Made by a program: the position numbers and the translations under genes | Notes under the pieces: generated by a model | The model's database searches: none | What the model was told of the DNA's origin: nothing | The model's input: the letters and a program-made list of their open reading frames with translations, nothing else | Origin: an uncultured Planococcus sp. | GTDB taxonomy: Bacteria > Bacillota > Bacilli > Bacillales_A > Planococcaceae | DNA: 64,000 nucleotides | NCBI GenBank assembly: GCA_947502505.1 | Contig: CANNAE010000004.1 | Location: 326,339-390,338, forward strand | Direction: 5' to 3' | Part shown: one piece after another, positions 19,109 through 27,736 of the stretch | How the letters are laid out: every line of letters starts with the position of its first letter | Numbering within the stretch: position 1 is the stretch's first letter

Positions 19109-19717
19109 TTACACCTTCATTTCAAATGGAGATCCTGTTTGCGCATCTTCCGGCAATACCAAAATTCCTTTTTCAGCCGGTGCATCCGGCAAGGCCAATT
19201 CTTTTGCTGAGCAGATCATGCCGCTAGAAGCGACGCCGCGCAGTTCCGCATCGCGGATCACCATTCCCGAAGGCATGACTGCCCCCACTTTGGCAACGAC
19301 CACTTTTTGGCCAGCTTCCACATTCGGCGCGCCGCAAACGATCTGCAAGGTTTCTTCGCCGACCGCTACTTGGCAGACATTCAATTTATCGGCATTCGGG
19401 TGCTTATCTTTCGATTCTACATAGCCAACGACAAATTTCGGTGTCAAATCGACTTCGAGCGTATGGGAGACACCATTTTTCTCCAATGCATTTTGAAGGG
19501 CTGTGACGAGTGCTTCGGTCACTTCTACAGGCTGCCCTTCCGGCAAGTCGGCATAATTACTGGCCTGGAACAAATTGAAACCGGCGATTTCCTGCTGGCC
19601 ATTTTTGATCAAGGTCACATCCCCAAATTGTTCCGTATGGGTTTTTTCCGGTTTTTCCAACATCAATTGGACGAGCAGCACATCGCCGACGCCTTGTTTG
19701 TTATAGAATGCATTCAT
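19109..19717 (-). CDS. ytpR: YtpR, free-standing EMAP/tRNA-binding OB-fold protein
   Basis: A 202-residue protein. The second half (about residues 90-200) is the tRNA-binding OB fold found at the N-terminus of PheRS beta subunits (FVVGYVESKDKHPNADKLNVC, LQIVCGAPNV, GMICSAKELAL). The first half (FYNKQGVGDVLLVQL) is the YtpR-specific DUF4479 region. No synthetase catalytic domain is present, so it is not an enzyme of aminoacylation. The substrate RNA is unknown. Its start overlaps the ytpQ stop by 4 bases, and it is followed by sftA. Confidence 0.9.
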   Translation of the reverse strand: MNAFYNKQGVGDVLLVQLMLEKPEKTHTEQFGDVTLIKNGQQEIAGFNLFQASNYADLPEGQPVEVTEALVTALQNALEKNGVSHTLEVDLTPKFVVGYVESKDKHPNADKLNVCQVAVGEETLQIVCGAPNVEAGQKVVVAKVGAVMPSGMVIRDAELRGVASSGMICSAKELALPDAPAEKGILVLPEDAQTGSPFEMKV

Positions 19718-20529
19718 TTTTTATCGTTCTCCTTCTCGGGTCTGTTTTTCGCTAAGATGAATATCGGTTCAAGCGCCTCGTTTTCATAGACGAACGACAA
19801 GGACGTGATCGGCACTTTGCCATTCGTAAAGAAATGCATCGCCATTTGGGCTAGCACATCGTATCCGGCTTCGTTGCGGATATCCCCGATGATCAAGACG
19901 TCCTGATGGGGAACTGAGACGGTCATGTCCCCTTGTACTTTCTTTTTCATGTCTTTCAAAAATGATTCGTTCAAGATGCGCGTGGCATCATAACCATCGT
20001 TTTCATTCAGGAAGTAGAAGACATTTCCTGCGACGTGGTCTTCTTTGACCGCCGTCTTCAACTTCTTCACTTGAAATTTGGCGATTTCCTGGACTTGTTC
20101 GCTTGTCATCCCCAGGGTCTCCAAAACCTTTTCATCGATCAGGCGATACGTCGTCCCGGCATCGAGTGCATAATAAACCCGTGTCTCCGCTGTATGCGGG
20201 GATGTCAGGAAACGATGGCCTTCACGGGATTCTTCAGGAAAGGATGTCGAGCGGATGACCGGGTAAATATGTTGTTCGCCCGGCAATTCTCCTGCTGACT
20301 CGCGTTCCATTGCATTGAAGGTTTCTGAAATGGTATAGGTGATTTCTTCAATCGCTGCGTCACCTTTCGTTTCAAAACGGTTGATCACTTGCGGCAAGGA
20401 AATAGTCATGCCTTTCCCCAATTTTTTATGTCTAACATTTGCAATATCTTTTTGGCGGTCCAAAGTCCAGCTCAACTGGTCATTTGCAACCCGCTCTTTC
20501 AGTATAGTAAATAACTCGGCGGATTTCAT
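19714..20529 (-). CDS. ytpQ: YtpQ, DUF1444 protein
   Basis: A 271-residue cytosolic protein of the DUF1444 family, identified by context and by segments such as LQEIAKFQVKKLKT-like helices and HVLITRG-free basic/acidic alternation in the body. I recognise no catalytic motif. The ATG at 20529 has AGGAAAATTAGG upstream. It heads the ytpQ-ytpR-sftA operon, as in B. subtilis, and is separated from ytpP by a hairpin terminator. Function unknown. The assignment rests largely on gene order and overall resemblance. Confidence 0.82.
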   Translation of the reverse strand: MKSAELFTILKERVANDQLSWTLDRQKDIANVRHKKLGKGMTISLPQVINRFETKGDAAIEEITYTISETFNAMERESAGELPGEQHIYPVIRSTSFPEESREGHRFLTSPHTAETRVYYALDAGTTYRLIDEKVLETLGMTSEQVQEIAKFQVKKLKTAVKEDHVAGNVFYFLNENDGYDATRILNESFLKDMKKKVQGDMTVSVPHQDVLIIGDIRNEAGYDVLAQMAMHFFTNGKVPITSLSFVYENEALEPIFILAKNRPEKENDKK

Positions 20530-20555
20530 TCCTAATTTTCCTCCTTTTCACAAAC

Positions 20556-20588
20556 AAACGGTTCATCCTGCACACAGGAGAACCGTTT
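20556..20588 (-). terminator. terminator-like hairpin after ytpP
   Basis: AAACGGTTC...TCCTG / CAGGA...GAACCGTTT stem between ytpP and ytpQ; the T-run on the minus strand is interrupted by G. Confidence 0.55.
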
Positions 20589-20594
20589 TCCCTT

Positions 20595-20912
20595 TTATTT
20601 CGACAGGCTGGAGATAAACGATTCAATTTCCCCCTGTGTTTTACGGTCGCGGCTGACGAAGCGCCCTTGCTCCTCGCCCCCACGGAATCCAAGAAAGCTT
20701 GGGATTCCATAAATGTCTTTTTCGATGCATAGATCGATGAATTCGTCCCGGTCGACCGAGACAAACGTATAGTCAGAGAATTTTTTTTCGATTTCAGGCA
20801 TGATGGGGTCGATCACCCGGCAATCCGGGCACCATCCTGCCGTGAACATGAAGATGACGTTTTCTGAGTTCGCTAGGTTCGTAAATTGTTCTGCAGATTG
20901 TAATTTTTCCAT
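20595..20912 (-). CDS. ytpP: YtpP, thioredoxin-like protein
   Basis: A 105-residue single-domain thioredoxin fold with the redox motif FTAGWCPDCRVI (Cys28-Pro-Asp-Cys31) and a cis-proline region YGIPSFLGFRGGE. No signal peptide, so cytosolic. The ATG at 20912 is preferred because GAGG lies 8 bases before it and the extra upstream residues of the longer frame belong to the preceding gene. It follows the small lipoprotein gene by 5 bases and is likely co-transcribed with it. The atypical WCPDC active site suggests a specialised partner. Confidence 0.9.
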   Translation of the reverse strand: MEKLQSAEQFTNLANSENVIFMFTAGWCPDCRVIDPIMPEIEKKFSDYTFVSVDRDEFIDLCIEKDIYGIPSFLGFRGGEEQGRFVSRDRKTQGEIESFISSLSK

Positions 20913-20917
20913 GTGGT

Positions 20918-21436
20918 TCACTCCTCTTGAGCGGCTTCGATGGAACGGGCCGTCTTCATCATCCATTCCATCTGGTTTCGAAGCGCTGCTTGCTCTGTAA
21001 TCGTTGAAAGTTTTGCGCCTCCGGAACTGACTACCAATTCGTAGCGGTCTTCTGCTATCGTCCGGACCGTGACGAAACCGAAACGGCCATGCTGGCTGAA
21101 TTTCTCATCCGCAAGCCATGTTTCTTCCGGATTCGCTTTTTGCAGATCATAGAAGAAGGTGCTGTCCGGTGCTTCGTTTGGGTTGAGGAACAACGCAAAC
21201 GCCTGGCTGCCGCGGGTGATCAATACATGATGGTCATCTGAAGCTGGTTCCACCTCATAGCCCCCGGGAACATATAGCTCCGTGTCACCGGATGCTTCAT
21301 TCGGTTCCGGCGCCTCCTCTTCAAATGCCGCCCTGGCGCTTGATACGCCTTCTGCCAGTTCATCTTCTGGACTGACGCAGCCGGCAAGGACCAGGACTGA
21401 CGAACACAAGATCATCTGTAAACCCATTCGAAGCAC
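20918..21436 (-). CDS. small lipoprotein of unknown function
   Basis: I do not recognise the family. From the GTG at 21436 (AGAGGGGG upstream) the 172-residue product starts with a short charged segment and a hydrophobic stretch ending in the lipobox LVLAGC. It should therefore be lipidated on Cys20 and face the outside of the membrane. An acidic, Pro/Glu-rich linker (EEEAPEPNEASGD) precedes a compact C-terminal half with YVPGGYEVEPASDDHHVLI, QAFALFLNPNE and RFGFVTVRTIAEDRYELVV. That half looks like a beta-rich domain. It is 5 bases upstream of ytpP, which suggests an operon with that thioredoxin. Confidence 0.75.
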   Translation of the reverse strand: MLRMGLQMILCSSVLVLAGCVSPEDELAEGVSSARAAFEEEAPEPNEASGDTELYVPGGYEVEPASDDHHVLITRGSQAFALFLNPNEAPDSTFFYDLQKANPEETWLADEKFSQHGRFGFVTVRTIAEDRYELVVSSGGAKLSTITEQAALRNQMEWMMKTARSIEAAQEE

Positions 21437-21557
21437 AGCATTTCCCCCTCTTTTCTCTATCGGCCGCCAATTTTCTGCCCATATGCACATAGCGGCTTGA
21501 TTGAATAAGCAATTCTTTTCTAGCTACATTTTAAAGATGTTTAGGGGCACATGCAAC

Positions 21558-22067
21558 TTAATCGCTGTTTGCCTGCCATTGCCCGAACAATAAGATGACG
21601 ATTTGAGAGAATAACTCGACTCGGTTGAGCTTGCCGGCAGTCAAAATGCCGATCGCCCCTTTATGGTGGCGGATGCCGGTTTCCTGCGCATAGCGGTCCA
21701 TGACAGGGCCAAGCTCTTCGCCAGCGCGCAAAAGCGCGGCAATTTCTGCAGGCAACGGCACTTGCGCACCGCCCGCTACATATTCTGCTCCACCGGACGT
21801 AACGAGTGCTCCCCAATTGCATAAATACAATTGCCCATCCAGCTCAAAAACCCCGCCTTCCAAGCCGATGGCCGCGTCAAACTCTCCAAGCACCTGATGC
21901 GCTCGGTTGATTGCCCCGTTCCTCGTTTCTTCAATCGAAAAAGGCTGTGCCGAAACGCCTGAATCTGCCGCTCGTTCCATAATCTCTGCTTGAATGCCTA
22001 ATTGCCCAAGAGCTGAGGCGACTGCCCCGATTTTTGCCGGGTTGGTCGATGCCACGGCTATTTTCAT
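21558..22067 (-). CDS. DUF84-family inosine/xanthosine triphosphatase-like protein
   Basis: A 169-residue protein of the ITPase-like DUF84/YjjX family, which removes deaminated purine nucleoside triphosphates. It has the N-terminal signature KIAVASTNPAKIGAV, then ETRNGAINRA, AIGLEGGVFELDG and the C-terminal HKGAIGILTAGKLNR. The length is normal for the family. The ATG is preceded by GGAGAGGGA. It is not in an obvious operon; ytoP lies upstream on the same strand with a terminator between. Substrate specificity cannot be read from the sequence. Confidence 0.87.
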   Translation of the reverse strand: MKIAVASTNPAKIGAVASALGQLGIQAEIMERAADSGVSAQPFSIEETRNGAINRAHQVLGEFDAAIGLEGGVFELDGQLYLCNWGALVTSGGAEYVAGGAQVPLPAEIAALLRAGEELGPVMDRYAQETGIRHHKGAIGILTAGKLNRVELFSQIVILLFGQWQANSD

Positions 22068-22112
22068 GTCTCCCTCTCCTTTGCCTTGCGTTTCTTTTTC
22101 ATTCTCAGCCAG

Positions 22113-22142
22113 ATAAAAAGCGGCCCGGGGGCCGCTTTTTAT
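22113..22142 (-). terminator. terminator downstream of ytoP
   Basis: ATAAAAAGCGGCCC / GGGCCGCTTTTTAT hairpin directly after the ytoP stop codon. Confidence 0.8.
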
Positions 22143-23215
22143 CAGACGTTTTGTTTGATGGTATCCATCGTCGATTGGTCTGTCGCTTTCACCAGTTTGA
22201 CGAGCAATTCTTTCGCCGCTGCATAATCGTCGGTGTGGATAACCGAAGCAGATGTATGGATATAGCGAGAGCAGATGCCGATGACAGAACTCGGGATCCC
22301 TTGGTTGGCGATATGGACTTTCCCCGCATCCGTGCCGCCTTGAGAGACGAAATACTGGTATGGGATATTGTGCGTTTCAGCTGTGTCCAAAATGAATTCG
22401 CGCATGCCGCGATGTGTGACCATCGTGCGGTCAAGAATTCGCAAGAGCGCCCCTTGGCCAAGCTGGCCGAATTCATTTTTATCACCTGTCGCATCGTTAG
22501 CCGGGCTTGCGTCAAGCGCATAGAAAACATCCGGCTGGATCAGGCTTGCCGCCGTCTGTGCACCGCGCAGCCCGACTTCTTCCATGACCGTCGCACCGGA
22601 GAACAATTGGTTCGGCAAAGACTCGCCTTGCAATTCTTTCAGCAATTCAATCGATAAGCCGCAGCCATAGCGATTGTCCCAGGCTTTTGCCATGATCTTC
22701 TTGTCATTGGCCATTGGCGTGAACGGGCTGAATGGGATGATTTGCTGTCCAGGGCGGACGCCCATTGATAGCGCATCTTCTTTATCATCTGCGCCGATAT
22801 CAATCAGCATGTTTTTGATGTCCATCGGCTTTTGGCGCGTCGCCTCATCCAATAAATGCGGCGGAATCGACCCGACGACACCCGGAATGGTGCGCTCGCC
22901 TGCAATGACATCGACACGCATGGCCAGCATAACCTGATTCCACCAACCGCCAAGCGGCTGGAAGCGCAGCATGCCGTTGTCGGTGATTTGCGTGACCATA
23001 AAGCCGACTTCGTCCATATGGCCTGCCACCATTACACGCGGGCTGCCTTCTGGGCCTTTTTTGACGCCAAAAATGCTGCCGAGATTATCCTGGATCAGTT
23101 CGTCTGAATATTTTTCAAGCTCGCTGCGCATGAATTTGCGCACCGCGTGTTCATTGCCCGGCGCTCCCGGAAGCTCGGTTAAGGTTTTAAACATCGCTCT
23201 TGTATCTTGATTCAT
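22142..23215 (-). CDS. ytoP: M42-family aminopeptidase (YtoP-like)
   Basis: A cobalt/zinc-dependent aminopeptidase of the M42 (glutamyl aminopeptidase/endoglucanase-like) family, 357 residues. Metal-binding and catalytic segments seen: [12 protein letters not shown] near residue 66, [11 protein letters not shown] near 180, [16 protein letters not shown] near 210, [11 protein letters not shown] and a C-terminal [14 protein letters not shown]. No signal peptide, so cytosolic. AAGGGGGAA precedes the ATG. It probably trims peptides for amino-acid recycling. Oriented divergently from ytzB. Confidence 0.94.
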   Translation of the reverse strand: MNQDTRAMFKTLTELPGAPGNEHAVRKFMRSELEKYSDELIQDNLGSIFGVKKGPEGSPRVMVAGHMDEVGFMVTQITDNGMLRFQPLGGWWNQVMLAMRVDVIAGERTIPGVVGSIPPHLLDEATRQKPMDIKNMLIDIGADDKEDALSMGVRPGQQIIPFSPFTPMANDKKIMAKAWDNRYGCGLSIELLKELQGESLPNQLFSGATVMEEVGLRGAQTAASLIQPDVFYALDASPANDATGDKNEFGQLGQGALLRILDRTMVTHRGMREFILDTAETHNIPYQYFVSQGGTDAGKVHIANQGIPSSVIGICSRYIHTSASVIHTDDYAAAKELLVKLVKATDQSTMDTIKQNV

Positions 23216-23391
23216 TGTAGTTCCCCCTTGATCAACTAAGTATATGCATCCTTTACCAGTTTAGAGGTTTTTCGGACTGAATGCCAGTTCAGGTAGTTCG
23301 ATTGACGAAATATTTAGAGTCCTTGCCGTTCATTGCGTGCATTTTTCTTCTTTATGGTACAATTTAGCCAGAATGCAAAGGAGGGGTTTTT

Positions 23392-23706
23392 ATGAAAAAT
23401 CGTGATTTGCTCATTGGGTTTGCTGCCGGTGCGGCTGCAGCCTATATCGCAAAGGAAGTCTACGAAAACAAACAGACGCTCTACCCGGCTGATGATGTGT
23501 TGAAGAAAGTCAAACAGTCCTTCAAAGAGGAAGGCCCGATCGACGGTTCGTGGATCTTTATGAAGACTGAGCCTTACAACCAGCATGCAGTCAAAACCGA
23601 TGTCTATAAAGGCGGCATCACGCGCCATCGCGACGATGAACTCGAACAATATGAGTTCCTGGCCGATGCCTATACGGGAGCTGTCCTGGAAGTCACCAAA
23701 TCATAG
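23392..23706 (+). CDS. YtzB-like PepSY-domain small protein
   Basis: A 104-residue protein. An N-terminal short hydrophobic stretch (LLIGFAAGAAAAYIAKEVYE) could be a membrane anchor. The remainder matches the PepSY-like small domain of B. subtilis YtzB as I remember it (YPADDVLKKVKQSFKEEG, PIDGSWIFMKTEPY, and GGITRHRDDELEQYEF). AAAGGAGGG precedes the ATG and a TACAAT box lies at 23358-23363. PepSY domains are often inhibitory modules for proteases, but no function is shown here. It is convergent with ytnP. Confidence 0.82.
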   Translation: MKNRDLLIGFAAGAAAAYIAKEVYENKQTLYPADDVLKKVKQSFKEEGPIDGSWIFMKTEPYNQHAVKTDVYKGGITRHRDDELEQYEFLADAYTGAVLEVTKS

Positions 23707-23716
23707 AAACCCCATA

Positions 23717-23752
23717 TTAAAACGCCCTGCATATAGCCGCAGGGCGTTTTAA
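23717..23752. terminator. bidirectional terminator between ytzB and ytnP
   Basis: Perfect TTAAAACGCCCTGC / GCAGGGCGTTTTAA hairpin between convergent genes. Confidence 0.9.
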
Positions 23753-23759
23753 TTTACTA

Positions 23760-24617
23760 TTATTCAAATACCTTTTCTTTGCGTTCTAGCGCATCGACGA
23801 TTTCTTTCCCGTCTTCATTCCATTTGATGAGACGATAAAAGGCATCGTGATAAAAGCTGAAATAGAAATTGCCCGGCAAGGCTTCTTTCATCAGCTTGTC
23901 TTTTGCATAAATTGAATCCATCGGGTAATCATCGAATGCCAATACCCATAGCGGATTTTGGTGGGCATGGGTCGGCATGATATCGCCCATATGGAGAATC
24001 GTCTCCCCGTTCTGTTCAAACTTGATGACGCTATGGCCGTTCGAATGGCCGCCTGTATGGATCATGGTGATCGCATCCAACACGGTCATTTCACCGTTAA
24101 AGGTTTCGACCTGCCCGGTGATCGGCTCCCAGTTTTCTTTCCAATACGTATTGCGTGAGCGGATGTTCGGATGTTGCATTTCTTCCCATTCCACAGCCGA
24201 TACGTAAATTTTCGCATTCGGGAAGGCAGATACGTAAGCCTCGCCTTGTTTTTTCGTCAAGCCAGCCGCATGGTCGCCGTGAAGATGCGTCATCAAGACG
24301 GTGTCGATATCTTCCGCAGACAAGCCCAGCTCTTGCAGCTCCTCTTCGACGCGGGATTCCGAGGAAACGCCCAGGTTGCGCTTTTGACGATCGGTCAATT
24401 TGCCATTGCCGAGGCCGCTGTCGACCAAAATATTATGGCCTTTGAATTGCACCAAAATCGGATGCGTCGGCAGTTCGATCTGATTCTGCCCGTTAGCAGG
24501 GTAGCGTTTCGACCACACCACTTTTGGGACCACCCCGAACATCGTGCCTCCATCAAGCCAAGTCGTTCCCCCATCAAGCCAAGTTAACTCCATATCGTGA
24601 AATTGAAATCTCTGCAT
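23760..24617 (-). CDS. ytnP: YtnP-type metallo-beta-lactamase-fold lactonase
   Basis: A 285-residue metallo-beta-lactamase-fold hydrolase. It has the metal motif [11 protein letters not shown] (HxHxDH), a later histidine in [11 protein letters not shown] and the aspartate in [10 protein letters not shown]. The N-terminal LTWLDGG...[11 protein letters not shown] is characteristic of YtnP, described in B. subtilis as a quorum-quenching lactonase acting on streptomycete signals. The repeated TWLDGG in the first 25 residues resembles the family pattern. GGGGGAGTTTGC precedes the ATG. Last gene of the thpR-dagK-trmB-ytnP run. The natural substrate here is unknown. Confidence 0.9.
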   Translation of the reverse strand: MQRFQFHDMELTWLDGGTTWLDGGTMFGVVPKVVWSKRYPANGQNQIELPTHPILVQFKGHNILVDSGLGNGKLTDRQKRNLGVSSESRVEEELQELGLSAEDIDTVLMTHLHGDHAAGLTKKQGEAYVSAFPNAKIYVSAVEWEEMQHPNIRSRNTYWKENWEPITGQVETFNGEMTVLDAITMIHTGGHSNGHSVIKFEQNGETILHMGDIMPTHAHQNPLWVLAFDDYPMDSIYAKDKLMKEALPGNFYFSFYHDAFYRLIKWNEDGKEIVDALERKEKVFE

Positions 24618-24642
24618 GCAAACTCCCCCTTATGAGTTGATA

Positions 24643-25290
24643 TTACGCTTGGAATTTCGCTTCCAGCCGGTAGATCGGCTGCCCTTTTTTCAAAAACTTC
24701 TCTTCATATTCCGTCATGATGTTCCATTCCGGTTCGTTGGCATGAAGGTCCAGCGAGACATCCTTCAATAACATACCATATTCAGAAATGCTCGTGAGCG
24801 AATATTCAAAAAGCCCGCGGTTGTCGGTCTTGAAATGAATTTCTCCGCCCTCCGGCAGTACACGCTCATACAACTTCAGGAAACTTTCGTGCGTTAAACG
24901 CCGTTTTGCGTGGCGCGTCTTTGGCCAAGGATCCGAAAAGTTCAAGTAAACGCGGCCGATCTCGCTCGCTTCGAAAAAGGTTTCAAGTTCCTGTGCGTTC
25001 ACTTGCAAAAGGCGCAAGTTCGGTATGCCGCCTTCTGGCTCTAACGCCCCTTGAAGCGCTGTCACGATTACACTTTCAAACAACTCAATTCCGATGTAAT
25101 TGATGTCCGGGTTGGCTTGTGCCATTCCGGTGATGAAACGGCCCTTCCCGCTCCCGGCTTCGATGTGGATCGGGTGGTCATTGCCGAATTCTTCATGCCA
25201 TTTGCCTTTTAGCGCTTCCGGATTCGGAATGACGATTTCCGGGTGGGCTTCGATCAATTCTGCAGCCCATGGTTTGTATCTTGCTCTCAT
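24643..25290 (-). CDS. trmB: tRNA (guanine-N7)-methyltransferase
   Basis: S-adenosylmethionine-dependent enzyme that makes m7G46 in the variable loop of tRNAs. 215 residues, typical. Seen: [17 protein letters not shown] (SAM-binding), [11 protein letters not shown], and the family motif [19 protein letters not shown] followed by [16 protein letters not shown]. It lies between dagK and ytnP with 20-30 base gaps, the same arrangement as in B. subtilis, so all are probably one transcript. Confidence 0.96.
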   Translation of the reverse strand: MRARYKPWAAELIEAHPEIVIPNPEALKGKWHEEFGNDHPIHIEAGSGKGRFITGMAQANPDINYIGIELFESVIVTALQGALEPEGGIPNLRLLQVNAQELETFFEASEIGRVYLNFSDPWPKTRHAKRRLTHESFLKLYERVLPEGGEIHFKTDNRGLFEYSLTSISEYGMLLKDVSLDLHANEPEWNIMTEYEEKFLKKGQPIYRLEAKFQA

Positions 25291-25311
25291 GTATAGACAT
25301 CCTCTTTCTGC

Positions 25312-26244
25312 TTATAATTTTGCTTGTTGCCATTGCTTGGCTGAGACGCGGAATTCAAGCTGCTCTTTTGCAGACGCCATGCCGCCATCATCACCATCAA
25401 TATGGCGCGGGACGGGTCGGTCCACAGCGAGCGTATAATGCTTGCCGCTAAACTGCACTACTTCCTGGAATTTCGTATGGCTTCCGCTAAATACCGTACC
25501 AAAAACAGCCAGCAGTTTCAATCTCGGCAAGCGATGAACGATGGTCAGTTCAAGTTGGCCGTCATGGGGAGAAGCGTGGGGCGAAATTTTCATGCCGCCG
25601 CCGAAATACGGCTGGTTGCTGACGGTCGCGAGCCACACCTCCTCAAAATGATGGACCGCATCCCCTACTTCGACTGTCAGGCTGAATTTCTTGAATGTAA
25701 ATAAAGTCTTGATCACAAAAATAAAATATGCCAATTTGCCAAGCCTGGCTTTATTGAGCCATCGTTTCATGCGTGAATGGTTGACGGCTTGGGCAACGGC
25801 CGCATCGAACCCGATGCCTGAACTGCTGGCGAACAGCTGCTCCGCCGCGCCCGTAACTTGTCCGATGTCGGTCGCCAAACCTGCGGGGCTTTCTACATAT
25901 CGCTGGATTTCCTGTGCATTCGAAAAACAGCTGAATGTCCGCGCGAAATCATTGCCGGATCCTGCTGGCACCGCTGCGATGAACAAATCGCTTGTTCCGG
26001 CCGCTGCTGATGCAATTTCACGCATCGTCCCATCGCCCCCGAAGCCGATCACCAAATACTGGCCCGGCTGTGCTTTTAACCGGTTGACCAGTTGAAAAGC
26101 ATGGCCGGACGATTGTGTGATGAAAGCTTCATGTGGAAGATCGATTGTTGCGGAAAACTTGCGCCATTTGGCGATTGCCGCACCGTTGCCAGCGGCGGGA
26201 TTGATGATGAAGATGATTTTCATGGTCATATGCCGGACGCTCAA
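25312..26244 (-). CDS. diacylglycerol kinase-family lipid kinase (YtlR-like)
   Basis: A DAGK catalytic-domain protein of about 300 residues. It has IIFIINPAAGNG at the N-terminus, the nucleotide-binding GFGGDGTMREIASAA, and AVPAGSGNDFART, all diagnostic for the soluble DgkB/YegS-type lipid kinase superfamily. The phosphorylated lipid is not deducible. Start choice is uncertain. A TTG at 26244 overlaps the thpR stop as TTGA and has AAAGG 6 bases upstream. ATG codons at 26229 and 26223 lie closer to where the family normally begins but lack a clear ribosome site. Member of the thpR-dagK-trmB-ytnP run. Confidence 0.9.
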   Translation of the reverse strand: MSVRHMTMKIIFIINPAAGNGAAIAKWRKFSATIDLPHEAFITQSSGHAFQLVNRLKAQPGQYLVIGFGGDGTMREIASAAAGTSDLFIAAVPAGSGNDFARTFSCFSNAQEIQRYVESPAGLATDIGQVTGAAEQLFASSSGIGFDAAVAQAVNHSRMKRWLNKARLGKLAYFIFVIKTLFTFKKFSLTVEVGDAVHHFEEVWLATVSNQPYFGGGMKISPHASPHDGQLELTIVHRLPRLKLLAVFGTVFSGSHTKFQEVVQFSGKHYTLAVDRPVPRHIDGDDGGMASAKEQLEFRVSAKQWQQAKL

Positions 26245-26777
26245 GCGTCGCCTTTCAGTGGGTAAGTTTGGATTTCTTCATAACGAGGGGTTTCCCGCGG
26301 ATGAATTTCGAATAAAGAAAATGAGTCGACTGGAAATTCCAGGTCTTCAAGCATCCAATTTTCCGGCAAGCTTCCGCCCCTCCAGCGGCTAGCGAGCGTG
26401 ATATGCGGGACAAATGGTTTCGGGTCTGTAGCAAGCGCCAATGGCTCTAGTTGCTGCTCCACAGCACGTTGAAGTTCCATCAACTCTGGGCTGTCCGCAA
26501 GCGCTGCATAGACGATGCGCGGGGTTTCCGGGTTGCCGAATGTCTTTACGCCAGCAAGTTTCAAGCGAAATGGCCTTTTGGCAATTTTTCCGAGCCGCTC
26601 GGCAATCTCCTGTAATTCACCGAAACGGTCTTCGCCGATAAACACCAAGGTAATATGCATATCGCCCGGCGGTGTCAGGCGCTTATGCGTGGACAAATTC
26701 CAGGAATCTCTCGCTTGCCCGATTTGCTGTGCAATTTGCTGGGGAATTCGGATACCGATAAAATAATGCGTACTCAT
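26241..26777 (-). CDS. thpR: RNA 2',3'-cyclic phosphodiesterase
   Basis: 2H-phosphoesterase (ligT/2'-5' RNA ligase family), about 178 residues. It carries the two H-x-T active-site motifs: HITLVFIG (His41) and HITLASRW about 85 residues later. B. subtilis has a homologue in the same place (ytlP). It opens RNA 2',3'-cyclic phosphates in vitro; its biological substrate is not defined. I chose the ATG at 26777, preceded by GAGGTG 6 bases upstream. The next gene starts inside its stop codon, so the two are translationally coupled. Confidence 0.92.
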   Translation of the reverse strand: MSTHYFIGIRIPQQIAQQIGQARDSWNLSTHKRLTPPGDMHITLVFIGEDRFGELQEIAERLGKIAKRPFRLKLAGVKTFGNPETPRIVYAALADSPELMELQRAVEQQLEPLALATDPKPFVPHITLASRWRGGSLPENWMLEDLEFPVDSFSLFEIHPRETPRYEEIQTYPLKGDA

Positions 26778-26812
26778 GGTCATCACCTCACTTCATTATA
26801 ACTGACAAGCGC

Positions 26813-26840
26813 AAAAAAAGGACCGGCTGTTTGCCGGTCC
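26813..26840 (-). terminator. dat terminator
   Basis: GGACCGGC / GCCGGTCC stem followed on the minus strand by a T-run, between dat and thpR. Confidence 0.75.
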
Positions 26841-26865
26841 CGGGATTGAATAATAAGTGCAGGAA

Positions 26866-27720
26866 TCAGGAAATGACACCCAATTTGATCCGCGCTTCAA
26901 AAGCTTGTTGCAGTTTGCGCGTTAACTCGCCAGGTGTGCCGTCCGCTATTTTCTGTCCAGAAATCTCGATGACCGGCATGACTTCCGAAGTCGTAGATGA
27001 CATGAAGAATTCATCCATATCGAGTGCCTGCTGCTTCGTGAATGCCGTTTCCGCCACTTCGATGCCCAGTTCATCGCAAAGTTCGAAAATAACGCGTCTT
27101 GTGATGCCGTTTAGGATCAAGTTCGTCGCTGGATGGGTGTAGAGAACCCCGTCTTTGATGCCGTACATATTCGAAGATGAGCCTTCTGTTACCGTATCGC
27201 CGCGATGAAGGATCGCTTCGAAATAGCCTTCTTCAGAAGCCTGCTGTTTCGCGAGCACATTGCCGAGCAAGTTGAGGCTCTTGATGTCGCAGCGCAACCA
27301 GCGCATGTCTTCGAGCAAGAGTGCTTTCACGCCGTTTTCCATCGATTCCACAGGGCGTTCGACCGATTTCGTATAACCGACAAGCACCGGTTCTGCATTT
27401 GCCGGGAATTGATGATTTCGCGGAGCTGCTCCCCGGGTGATTTGAACATACACTTGGCCATTATCGATTTGGTTTAATTCGACCAAGTCGTGCAGCATCT
27501 TATGAAATACGTCTTTCGTGTAAGGAACCGTGATGCGAATTTTCTCTGCACTGGCATAAAAGCGGTCGATATGTTCTGTCGCCGTGAACAAGTCTCCTTC
27601 ATACACGCGGATAACTTCGTAAATGCCATCGCCGAACTGGTACCCACGGTCTTCTTTTGAAATCTCCAAATCCTGTTCTTTTACTATTTCGCCGTTGGAC
27701 AAAATCCATTCCATTGCCAT
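26866..27720 (-). CDS. dat: D-amino-acid transaminase
   Basis: Fold-type IV PLP enzyme that makes D-Ala, D-Glu and other D-amino acids for the cell wall. Signature regions: EDRGYQFGDGIYEVIRVY, HIDRFYASAEKIRI, the PLP-lysine segment DIKSLNLLGNVLAKQ, and HRGDTVTEGSSSNMYGI, with the FFMSSTTSEVMPVIEI tail. The chosen ATG at 27720 follows AGGAAAG at 5 bases; a second ATG at 27714 is equally possible. 285 residues, normal length. It is downstream of pepV by 16 bases in a two-gene operon. Confidence 0.94.
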   Translation of the reverse strand: MAMEWILSNGEIVKEQDLEISKEDRGYQFGDGIYEVIRVYEGDLFTATEHIDRFYASAEKIRITVPYTKDVFHKMLHDLVELNQIDNGQVYVQITRGAAPRNHQFPANAEPVLVGYTKSVERPVESMENGVKALLLEDMRWLRCDIKSLNLLGNVLAKQQASEEGYFEAILHRGDTVTEGSSSNMYGIKDGVLYTHPATNLILNGITRRVIFELCDELGIEVAETAFTKQQALDMDEFFMSSTTSEVMPVIEISGQKIADGTPGELTRKLQQAFEARIKLGVIS

Positions 27721-27736
27721 TCCTACTTTCCTGTAA

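Noticed and set aside
24538..24590. Direct repeat in the first codons of ytnP (TWLDGG twice, with a 13-14 base DNA repeat)
   Set aside because: The family consensus itself has a LDGG...DGG doublet at this place, so it is probably not a recent duplication.
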